Assembly: GCF_963378105.1 (NCBI RefSeq)
Contig: NZ_OY726398.1
Span: 4,464,001 to 4,528,000 of the forward strand
DNA from: Mycolicibacter sp. MU0102
Lineage (GTDB): Bacteria; Actinomycetota; Actinomycetes; Mycobacteriales; Mycobacteriaceae
DNA length: 64,000 nucleotides
Direction of reading: 5' to 3'
Under the pieces are notes generated by a model that was not told the origin of the DNA, searched no databases, and was given only the letters and a program-made list of their open reading frames with translations. Made by a program: the position numbers and the translations under genes. The stretch's first letter is position 1. Every line of letters begins with the position of its first letter. Shown here piece by piece: positions 15,676-27,600 of the stretch.

Positions 15676-18600
15676 CTATATCCCCGGCTGGTTCGCCCCG
15701 TTCACCCCGGGAGCGTCCACACCGGACACCTGGTCACCGTATTGGATCACCAGGTTGGTGTCTTCGCCGTTCCCGCCGACGTAGCCACTTCCGGTTCCGC
15801 TACCGCCGTTGCCGCCGGTGGAGCTGGAATCAGTGACCGTCGATGCGGTACCGGCTCCGTCGTTGCCGTAGGCACCCAGCCGGGCCTGGCCACCGTCGCC
15901 ACCTTCGCCGCCGTCGATGCCATCGCCGCCACGACCACCCACAGACGTTCCGTCGGCGACGTTGCCGATGTCACCACCGGTGACGATGCTCGCCTTGCCG
16001 CCGTCGCCGCCCTGGCTGTTCGCACCCGTAGCGTCACCGCCGGCACCGCCGGTGGACGTGCCGCTGGACATGCCTCCCGGTCCACCGCCAAGCCCGCCGT
16101 TGGTCAGCTTGGAGCTCTGGATGACCGAACTACCGCCGTCACCGCCCTGGCTGTTGGCGCCGGTCGCGTTTCCGCCGGCACCACCGGTGGAGTGGCCGTA
16201 GCTGATACCGCCGACAGCGCTGGTCGCCGAGGCGTCACCGGACTCCAACTCACCCCAGCTGCCCTTGCCACCGGTGCCACCGTCGGTGCCGTCGCCGCCG
16301 CGGCCGCCCTGGGCGATCGCGTCGTAGCCGCGGTAGCCGATCGATCCGCCCGGGTTGTCGACCACCAGGTAGCCCGCGCCACCGTCACCGCCGATGCCGT
16401 TGTCGCCGGTACCGCCTTCGCCGCCGAGGGCTTGTGCGGTGGTGATCATCGAGTCGGTGCCGGTAGCCGAAGCAACCGCTTCACCACCGGCGCCACCCTG
16501 GCCGCCGTTGGCTGCACTGCCACCGTCACCGCCGACGACCTCGACATCGTGGATCTTGGCCCCATCGGTGGCGGCGATGGCGGCGTCGCCACCGTCCGCG
16601 GTAGCGCTGCCGCTGCCGCCGGTTACCGAACTCTCGGTGATCCAACCGCCGCTGGACGCAGTGGCCGTGGCGTTTCCAGCGCCGCCATCGGCTCCCACCT
16701 CCCCCGCTTGGGCGGTCACACCAGCAATGGTGCTGTTCGCACCGTCAGCGGTGATAGCAGCACTGCCGCCGCTGACGCCTGCTCCAGCGTCGGTTCCAGT
16801 GGCGCGACTGCCGGAGATCAAGCCGCCATAGGTGGCCTGCACCAGACCGCTGCCGCCTGCTGCGCCGGCCGCACCGTCGCCGCCGGTAGCACTGCTGTTG
16901 TAGATGTTGATGCCTGCATCCGCCGGGTCAGAGCCATTGCTGGTGTGGCCGATCCGGCCCTCACCACCGGCACCACCGTTGACGCCATTGGCACTGTCGC
17001 CGCCGTTACCACCGGTCGCCGACCCGTTGGTGATGCTGCCGCCGTAGCCACCGGAGCTGATCCGGCCGGTACCACCGGCACCACCGGTGTGGCCGACGCC
17101 GCTTTCGGTGGTACCCGTACCGCCGTTGCCACCGTGGGCCGTACCGGTGACGGTGCCACCGCCACCGCTTTGCATGTCAGCACGGATCTGAGCGTCACCG
17201 CCGATACCACCGGTGCTGCCGTAGCCAACACCGTCGCCACCGTTGCCGTTGGTGGCTTGACCGCCGGCGTGAGCATCTGCACCGAAGGCGCCCACCTGCG
17301 CGTAGAAGGTGTAACTACCGCCCTTGCCGCCATCGAGACCGTCACCACCGTTACCGCCGGTGACAACAGTGTCCGCGTCCACGGTGGCACCGTCACCGGC
17401 GGCGTAAATCCGTCCACCGGAAGCATTTCCACCGATCCCACCGTGACCCGAGTTGTCCGCGGTGGCGTTACCGCCCGTACCGCCGTAGATGGTGCCGGCA
17501 GCCGAACCACCGTCTTGGTAGTACGAGCCGGTAGCGATACGGGCCGAACCGCCCAGACCACCCACACTGCCGCCGCCGGTTCCGTCACCGCCAACACCGG
17601 CCAACGCCTTACCCGTCACATCCCCACCAAGGTGGGCAGTGTGGTCGTTGGTCTGGTAGATGGTCCACAGCTCCGAGTAACCGCCGGCGCCACCCTTGCC
17701 GCCGTCGAACCCGTCACCGCCGTTGCCACCGATGGCCTGCGCGTCGTGGACGCTGCCATCCAATTGCGAGGCCACCGACGCATACCCGCCAGCGCCACCC
17801 GTACCACCGTTGCCGTCACCGACGCCGGCGTTACCACCGGTCACGGTCACATTGGTGACGTCGCCACCCAACCGATCCGCCGTCCCGTTATCCGCCGCCG
17901 ACGGCAGTGTCCCGCCAGCCATGATGTTGGCCGCACCACCGGCAGCACTATCCGAACCATCACCACCAGTCACGTGGCTGTTGTCGACGTTGCTGGAGTC
18001 AGTGGCCACCAGTGATGCGTTGCCACCCAGCGCGCTTCCGCCGGCACCGCCGTCACCACCGGTGACAGAGCTGTTCGAAACGGAGCTGCCCGAGGAGACG
18101 GTCGCCGTGGCCGAACCACCAGCACCGTTCACACCACCGTTACCGCCATCAACATCAAGACCGTTGACGGTGCCGCCGGTGACCGTGACGGTGGCACCGC
18201 CACCGGCCCCGGTGCCCGTACCGGCGTTACCACCGGTGAGGTGAGCGTCGGTGACATTTCCGCCGCCGGTCACAGTCAAGCCACCCGAACCACCCAGCGT
18301 GGTACCGGTGCTCTCCCCAGCGGTCACCGAACTGTCAGCGACATGACCACCATCCGTGGTGATCCGCGCCCCCGGACCCTGCTGAGTACCGGCGCTGTTA
18401 CCACCGGTGACCTGGCTGTTGGTGATGGTGTCACCCTCACCCCGGGCGATGATCACCGTGTCAGAGGTCACCCGGCCAGCGGCCCCAGGAACCCCGGCAC
18501 CACCGTCACCACCGGTAGCAGTCACGCCGGTAACCGATGAGTCCTTACCGAGGGCCTGAACATAGGTGTAACCACCCTGACCGCCCAGGGCCCCGGCACC

Positions 18601-21600
18601 GGTGCCATCACCACCATCACCAGCGGTCACCGTGCCGTTAGCCGTGGCGCCCTCATTGAGCGCCCCGACCTGGCCGGTAAAGCCCCGACCGCCGGTGCCG
18701 CCATCAATACCGTCACCACCGTTACCGCCGTGGGCAGTACCACTGGCCTGCGCACCAGCGCCACCAGCGACGACGCTGCCGGTATTGCCGACACCACCCG
18801 TGCTGCCAGCCCCGACCGCGTTACCACCGGCACCACCGGTCGCCACACCCTGCGCGGTACCACCATTGCCACCCAGGCCGCCACTGGCGAAAGCCCCTTG
18901 GATGTTGGCGCTGCCACCGTTACCACCCGTGCTGCCCACACCGGTTCCCGTACCACCGTTACCGGCAGTGGCCGAGCCGTAGGCAGTTCCGTCCTGGCCC
19001 GCGGTGACCTGCGCGTAGCTGCCGTTACCACCGGTACCGCCATCGAAACCAGCACCACCGGCACCACCCTGGACCACCGTGTCCACATTCGCGTCACCGA
19101 CCGTGCCGCCGTTGCCGACGAAGGCGTATGCATTGTTGCCATTACCGCCATGGCCACCGTTCTCGCCTGCACCACCGGCACCGCCGATGGCGTGCACCTG
19201 GTCCGGGTCACCGGCAATACCCACCGTGCCATCCGGGGCCCGGACGATAGCGACACCACCCGTGCCGCCGGTGCTGCCAGTGCCATCCGCGGCACCACCG
19301 ACACCACCGGTGGCATTACCCGAGGCGTGGTCATCGTTGCCGACGATCACACCCGCATCGGTGATCCCGGCGTCAACAAAGGCATTACCACCGGCACCCG
19401 CCTTGCCACCGGCCGTACCAGCACCGCCATCACCGCCGCGGGCAGTGCCCTCCGCCGTGGTCTGAGCACCGCCAGCCATCACCCGCGCCGCACCACCAGC
19501 ACCACCGATACCGCCATTGGCATCGCCGGAGCCACCATCACCACCAATCGCGTGGCCGTTGGTAACCGCACCACCCTGCTGAGCGGTCACAGTGGCGTTA
19601 CCACCGGTGGAGCCGATACCGCCGCTGCCCGCAATGCCGCCAACCGCGGAACTGCCCGCCACGGTGGACCCCAAGCCATCAGCGGTGACGTCAGCTGCCC
19701 CGCCGGCCACACCGTTGACACTGTCACCAGCAGTGGCGATGCCATTGCTGATCACGCCACCATCGGTGGCGCTGATCGTGCCGGTGCTGCCGGCCGCGCC
19801 CGCCGCACCATTCGCGGCAGCAGTGGCGTTAGAGCCGTTACCGCCGTCACCACCGGTGGCCGCGCCACCGGCTGTGCCGCCGTCGGCGACCACCGTCGCG
19901 GCACCACCGACTCCGCCGGCACCACCGATCCTGTTGGTGCTGAAGCCGTCACCGCCGTTACCACCCGTGCCGCCGGTAGCCGAAGTGGTGTCATCACCAT
20001 TGACGTCGACGGTGTTGGTCACGGTGCCACCGTTGTGCGCCTCGATCGAGGCGGCACCACCGTTTCCTCCGATACCACCGTTAGCGGTGGCGCCGATATT
20101 GCCGACGACGCCGCCAGCACCACCGGTCGCGGTCCCGCCCGCCACAGTGCTCGCACCATCAGCCGAGACCGTCGCCGCACCACCATTTCCAGCGGCGGCG
20201 GTAGCCAAACCACCCGTCGCCCCGGCGCCACCGATGGCCGTACCCGACGCTGAGCTGGTGTCCGAAGCCGTCACCGTCGCGGCGCCGCCCTTGCCACCGA
20301 CCCCGCCGGCCTTAACCAACGACGCCTCACCGCCATCGCCACCGCGACCACCAGTAGCCGCACCACCGGCGGTCCCACCGTTAGCCGTGATCCGGCCATC
20401 TGCCCCAGCACCACCGGCGCCACCGTTGAAAGCCGTGGTGGCGTCGCCGCCGTCACCACCAGCACCACCGGTAGCCGCACCACTGGCCGTACCACCGTCA
20501 GCAATCACAGAGGCGTTACCGGCCAGACCACCGGCACCACCGGCCTTGCCACCGATGGCCTCGCCGCCGCTACCACCATTACCGCCGGTAGCCGTGGTGG
20601 CGCTGGTTACGGTGCCACCGTTGTGCGCCTCAATGAACGCAGCACCACCGTTTTGGCCCTTGACACCATTGCCACCGGTACCGCCGTCGCCGCCGGTCGC
20701 GGTACCACCCAGCACGGTGCTATTGCCGTCTGCAGAGATGGCGGCCGCACCACCAGCACCGACAGAGCTGCCAGTCAGGCCGCCCATAGCACCCGCACCA
20801 CCGATCGCCGTACCGGTAGCGGTGCTGGTGTCCGCTGACGTGACAGTCGCAGCTGCGCCCGCACCACCGGTACTGCCAGCCTTGTCGACACTGGCGTCAC
20901 CACCGGTACCACCGGCACCACCGGACGCCGAGCCACCGGCCGTCCCACCCGTGGCCGTGATGCTGCCAGCACCGCCGACACCACCGTTACCACCGACACC
21001 GCCGGTGTTGGCATTGCCACCGCCACCCCCGACACCACCGGAAGCCGCACCGCTGGCCGTGCCACCGTCAGCAGTAATAGTGGCCTTGCCGCCGGCCGCG
21101 CCGTTACCGCCGGCAAAGCCAGCAGCCCCTTGCCCGCTACTGCCGCCGGCACCACCGACAGCCGTGGTGCCGTCCGTGTTGGTGACAGTGCCACCGTTAC
21201 GCGCCTCAATGGTCGCCGCACCACCGGCCGCGCCCCGGCCATCACCGCCATTGCCACCGGCACCGCCGATGGCCGTACCACCCTGCACCGAGCTGGCCGC
21301 ACCGTCAGCAGAGATCGTCGCCGCACCACCGCTACCGGCAGTGTTGCCCGTCACGCCGGCCGTACCACCAGCACCACCGATCGCCGTACCGCTGGCACTA
21401 CCGCCCGCTGACGCCTTGACCTCCCCGACACCCCCGGCAACACCGTTAGCGCCGGCCTTGTCGACACTGGCATCACCGCCGTCACCGCCAGCACCACCGG
21501 TGGCCGTGCCGTGGACCGTGCCACCATCGGCCGTGAGCCTGCCAATGGCGCCGGTAGCGCCGTTGCCGCCCGCGCCGCCGGCGTCGCCCGCGCCACCGTC

Positions 21601-24600
21601 GCCGCCGACGCCGCCGGTGGCCACACCGGTAGCGCTGCCACCGTTAGAGGCAGTGACGGTACCGGCACCGCCCGTCCCGCCAGTGCCACCCGCGCCGCCG
21701 TTGAGGGTGTCGCCGCCGCTACCGCCCACGCCACCGGTGACGTCAGCGTCGGACACCGTGCCGCCCGTGTTCGCCGTGATGGTGGCAGCACCACCCCTGC
21801 CGCCGGCGCCGCCTCCGGCACTTCCGGCACCGCCCGCGCCGCCGGCCAGCGTGCTGTTCTCAACTTGACCACCGTCGGCCGTGACCGTCGCCGCACCACC
21901 CGCGCCATAACCCGTCTGGCCATCGGCACCGACAAGCACGGTATCGGTCACCGTGCCGCCGTTTCTGGTAGTGATCCCGGCCGTTCCGCCAGCACTGCCG
22001 GCAGCACCGGCGCCGCCAGTGACGTGACTATCCGTGACGTGGTCACTACCAGTGCCCGGGTTGCCGCCGTCACCTCCGACGAAGTTCGTCGCGCGCCCGC
22101 CATTGCCGCCATTGACGCCATCAGCACTGTCGCCGCCACGTCCACCGGTCGCCGAACTGTCGGTGCTGGTGCTGTTAGCCGAATTGGCCTGCACATAGGC
22201 CTGGCCGCCATTACCGCCGGTCAGCCCATCGCTACCCGTACCGCCATCGCCACCGTTTGATTGACCATCAGTGATTGTGGAGTTCTCGCCCAGTGCCCGG
22301 ACCCAACCCAACCCACCGTCGCCGCCCTTGCCGCCCGCACCGACGCCGTCGCCGCCGCTGCCACCGTAGGCTTCGCCGTCAGCCTTGGCACCGTCAGCCA
22401 GCGCCGACACCTGACCACCGATGCCGTTGCCACCGGTGCCACCGGCGAGGCCATCCCCACCCGAGCCACCGACCGCGATACCGGAGGCTTCTGCGCCGGC
22501 ACCGCCCGCGATGACGGAACCGTTGCGGGCAATGCCACCGGTACCGCCACCAGTCGCATTACCACCGGCACCGCCAGTCGCAGTGCCAGACGCGGTACCA
22601 CCATTGCCGCCCAAACCACCGGGCTGCCCATCACTCCAAGCCGCCTGAATACCGCCCGTGCCACCGGCACCACCGACACTGCCCGCACCCTCGGCACTGC
22701 CACCGACCCCGCCGATCGCCGTGCCGGAGGCATCGCCGCCGGTCCCGTAGCCCTCCAGACCGGCATACACGGCGCCGCCGCCACCGACACCGCCTACGCC
22801 GCCATCGCTACCGGTGCCGCCACTAGCCCCGGTGGCCGTCGCGTCATGAACGAAGCCGCCCTGCTCAGCGCTCGCATACCCGACACCGCCGGCACCACCC
22901 GTGCCGCCGGTCTCGCCAGCACCACCGGTACCACCGGCGACAGTGACCTTGTCAACCATGCCACCCGAGTTGGCCTCGACCGTCGCGCTACCACCGACAC
23001 CACCGGTACCGCCGTTGGCGTCACCGATCCCGGCATTGCCGCCGGTGGCCGAGCTGTCCGTGACGCTGCTACCGGTCCCGTCAGCGGTGATGACCGCTGC
23101 ACCACCGGCCGCACTGTCGCTGGCGTTGCCGCCGGTCGCCAAGACCGTGTCGATCACGGCGCCGTCCGTCGCAGTCACGTTGGCGCTGCCGCCGGCACCG
23201 CCCGAACCACCGTTACCACCAGTGACCGTGGCGTTGATGACCGCGCTGTCCGCGCCGTCAACAGCAATGGCCGCCGCGCCGCCGTCGAAGCCGTCACCGG
23301 CGTTGCCACCGGTCACCGTGCTGCCAGCGACACTGCCACCGTTGGTGACCAGCAGCGAGGCGCCGCCGCCAAGGGCGTTGTCGCTGTCTTGTCCGCTGGC
23401 CACCGTGGTGTTTTCGATGGAGCCGCCGTCGGTAGCGATCAGCGAGTTGCTGGCGCCGTCGCCGCCGACCACACCGTTGAGACCACCATTGCCGCCGTCG
23501 CCGCCGGTGACAGTGCCGTCGGTGATGTCGCTGCCCAGGCCGTCGGCGTGGATGGTCGCGCCGCCACCAGTACCGCCGTGGCCGCCGGCCGCGGTGGTGC
23601 TACCGGCGCCACCGTCGCCGCCCTTACCGCCGGTCGCAGTACCGGTAGCGGTGCCGCCGTTGGTGCCGCCCACATAGGCACCACCGCCACCACCACCGCC
23701 GGCACCGCCGAAGCCGGCATCCGTGCCGGCGCTCAGGGCGCCGCTGCCGCCGAGGCCACCGGACCCGCCGACCGCGCCGGCGCCGATGCCGGCACCGGTA
23801 CCGCCGGCACCGCCGTCGCCGCCCTTACCGGCCGCGCCGCCATTTACAGCCGCACCACCGATGCCACCGGTACCGCCGATACCACCGGCTTGGCCGAGCA
23901 GCCCGTCGCTGCCGACACCATCGCCGTCGCCACCCTTGCCGCCGTTGCCGCCGTCGCTGGTCGCGCCCGACGTGCCAGCCGCACCGCCGGTACCGGCCGT
24001 TCCCGCACCCGTACCGGCCGCACCGCCAGCACCGGCCGCACCACCAGCGGCGCCGTTACCACCGCTACCGCCGGCACCCGCGGTGTCACCGCCACCGCCG
24101 CCGGCGCCGTCACCGCCCGCGCCGGCCGTTCCTGCGTTGCCGCCGCTACCACCGGTACCACCATTGCCGTTGACGACACCACCGCTACCACCGGCACCAC
24201 CGGCCCCGCCCTGACCACCGGCTCCGGCATTGCCACCGTTACCACCGGAGTTGTCGCCGCCGGTGGCGCTGAAGCCTTCGCCGCCGTTACCGCCAGAACC
24301 ACCGGCACCGCCTTGACCTCCGGTGCCACCGACGTTGCCGGTTCCGCCCGCGCCGCCGGTTCCACCGGCGCCACCCGCGCCACCGTGGTCGCCGTTGGGA
24401 TCCCCGTCGACTCCTGCCAGGCCGTTGAAGCCCTGACCGCCGATGCCACCGGCACCACCATTGCCGCCGTCACCCTCCGCGGCCCGGGTGAGGCCATCGG
24501 TTTGTAGTCCGCCCTGGCCGCCGTTACCGCCGGCACCACCAGCACCGCCGGCGCCACCGTCGATGTCGAGCGCATCACCGGCAGTGCCAGCGGCACCGTC

Positions 24601-27600
24601 CTTGCCGTGGCCACCATTGCCACCGACACCGGCGGTGCCATCGGCTGCGTTACCGCCGCCGACCTCTAGGCCACCCTTGCCGGCGTTACCGCCGGTACCA
24701 CCATCGCCACCGGCCGTACCTGCGGCCGCACCGCCATCGCTGGCGGCGTCATACCCGGCGCCGCCGGCACCACCGCTGCCGCCCTTACCGGCCGAGCCAT
24801 TGCCGCCGCCGGCCGACTGAGCACCGTTACCACCAGCCGCGAAACCACCCGCGCCACCGGCACCGGCGTTACCACCGTCGCCACCGTTGCCACCGATACC
24901 GCCCGTGGTGTTGACGGCGTCGCCGGCCATGCCGACCGCCCCGTTAGCGCCGTCGGTGCCACTACCGCCCTGGCCACCGACACCACCGACGCCGTCGGCG
25001 CCGGCGACCGAACCGGTACCGCCGACGCCGCCGTTACCGCCGACGCCGCCATTGCCACCGGAAGTACCGGCCGCGGCACCCGCTCCGAGCGCGTCATAGC
25101 CGGCGCCACCGGCGCCACCCTTGCCGCCGTCACCGCCAGTGCCCGACGTCGCCCGCGTGGCTCCATCGGCCTGCAGACCACCTAGGCCGCCGTTGCCGCC
25201 GTTACCACCCGCGGTGCCAGCGGTGCCGTTGACGTTGAGGGCGTCGCCGGCAGTGCCCGCGACCCCGTCCTTGCCGTCGCCACCGTTGCCGCCGACGCCG
25301 GCCGCGCCGTCCGCGGCCCGGCCGCCACCGACCTGCAGGCCACCCAGACCGGCGTTACCACCGACACCGCCCTTGCCACCGGCGGTCCCAGCTGCGGCGG
25401 CACCATCAGAGGCCGCGTCATACCCGGCACCGCCGGCACCGCCGCTGCCGCCCTTACCGGCCACACCGTTGCCGCCCGACGCGGCCTGAACCCCGCCACC
25501 GGAGAAACCACCGGCGCCACCAGCACCTGCGTTACCACCATTGCCACCATTGCCGCCGGCACCACCGTCGGGGTTCAGCGCGCTACCAGCCGTACCGACC
25601 GCGCCGTTGGCGCCATCGGTGCCCGAGCCGCCCTTGCCACCGACACCACCAGCGCCCTGGGTGCCGGCCGTCGAACCCGTACCGGCCACACCACCGTTAC
25701 CACCGGCGCCGCCGTTGCCACCGGACGTGCCCGCCGCCGCACCAGCGGCCACCGCGTCATAACCGGCACCACCTACGCCACCGGCACCACCGTTGCCGCC
25801 CTTGCCCGCCGCCGCATGGGTGGTCCCATCGGCCTGCAGACCACCCTGGCCACCGTTACCACCGTTACCACCGGAGGTGCCGGCCGTGCCGTTGATGCTG
25901 CCCGCGGTGCCCGCCGTACCGGCAGCGCCCGCCTTACCCGAGCCACCATTACCGCCGACACCGGCGGTACCGTCCGCGGCACGACCGCCGCCGACCTGCA
26001 GACCACCCTGGCCGGCGTTACCACCGATACCGCCGTTGCCACCGGAGGTACCGGCCGCCGCCGCACCATCGGAGGCGGCGTCGTACCCGGCGCCACCGAC
26101 ACCGCCGCTGCCGCCCTTACCGGCCACACCGTTCGCGCCACCGGCAGCCTGCGTGCCACCACCGGAGAAGCCACCAGTACCACCGGCACCGGCGTTACCG
26201 CCATTGCCACCATTGCCGCCGGCACCACCGTCGGGGTTCAGCGCGCTACCAGCCGTACCGACCGCGCCGTTGGCGCCATCGGTGCCCGAGCCGCCCTTGC
26301 CACCGACACCACCAGCGCCCTGGGTGCCGGCCGTCGAACCGGTACCGGCCACACCACCATTGCCACCGGCGCCGCCGTTGCCACCGGACGTGCCCGCCGC
26401 CGCACCAGCCGTCACCGCGTCATAACCGGCACCACCTACGCCACCGGCACCGCCATTGCCGCCCTTGCCCGCCGCCGCATGGGTGATGCCATCGGCCTGC
26501 AGACCACCCTGGCCGCCATTGCCACCATTACCACCGGACGTCCCGGCGGTTCCATTGACGTTGACCGCATCCCCGGCCGTGCCCGCCGTGCCGTTCTTGC
26601 CGTGCCCGCCATTGCCACCGAGACCGGCCGTGCCATTCGCAGCGTTGCCGCCACCGACCTGAGCACCGCCCAGGCCGGCGTTACCACCGACACCACCGTT
26701 GCCGCCGGACGTCCCGGCCGCCGCCGCACCATCGGCGGCAGCGTCATAGCCGGCACCACCGGCACCACCGCTGCCGCCCTTACCGGCCACACCGTTGCTG
26801 CCCGACGCGGCGAAGTTGCCGCCACCGGAGGCGCCACCGGCACCACCCGCGCCGGCATTGCCACCATTGCCACCGTGCCCACCGGCACCACCATCGGGGC
26901 TACCGGCAGTTCCCGCTGTACCGACCGCACCAGTGGCGCCATCGGTACCCGAGCCACCATTGCCACCGACACCGCCGACACCGTGCAGACCGGCGACCAG
27001 GCCGGTACCGCCGACGCCACCGCTACCGCCAGCGCCACCGGCGCCGCCATCGGTACCCGGAGCCGCACCGGCGCCGACTGCGTCATAGCCGGCACCGCCC
27101 TTGCCGCCCGCGCCGCCGTCGCCGCCGAGTCCGGTCGCAGCACGCGTGGTGCCATCGGCCTGCAAGCCGCCCAGCCCGCCGTTACCGCCGCGGCCACCCG
27201 CCTGACCGGCGGTGCCGTCGACGTCGCTGGCGGTGCCGTTGATCCCGTCAGCGCCGTCCTTGCCGTCGCCGCCGTTGCCGCCGACCGCGGCGACGCCGGA
27301 GGTCGCCCGCGATCCGTCGGCTTCCAGACCGCCGAGGCCGGCGTTACCGCCGGCGCCACCGTTGCCGCCGCCGGTGCCTGCGAGCGCGCCGGGATCGGTG
27401 GCCGCGTCGTAGCCGTGGCCGCCGACGCCGCCGTCGCCGCCCTTACCGGCCGACCCGTGGGAGCCCGACGCGGCGAAGTTGCCACCACCAGAGGCACCAC
27501 CGGCGCCACCGACACCGGCATTGCCACCGGTACCACCGTTGCCGCCGTCGCCGCCGTTCATGGTCGACGCCGTGCCCATGACCCCCGCCGCACCATGAGC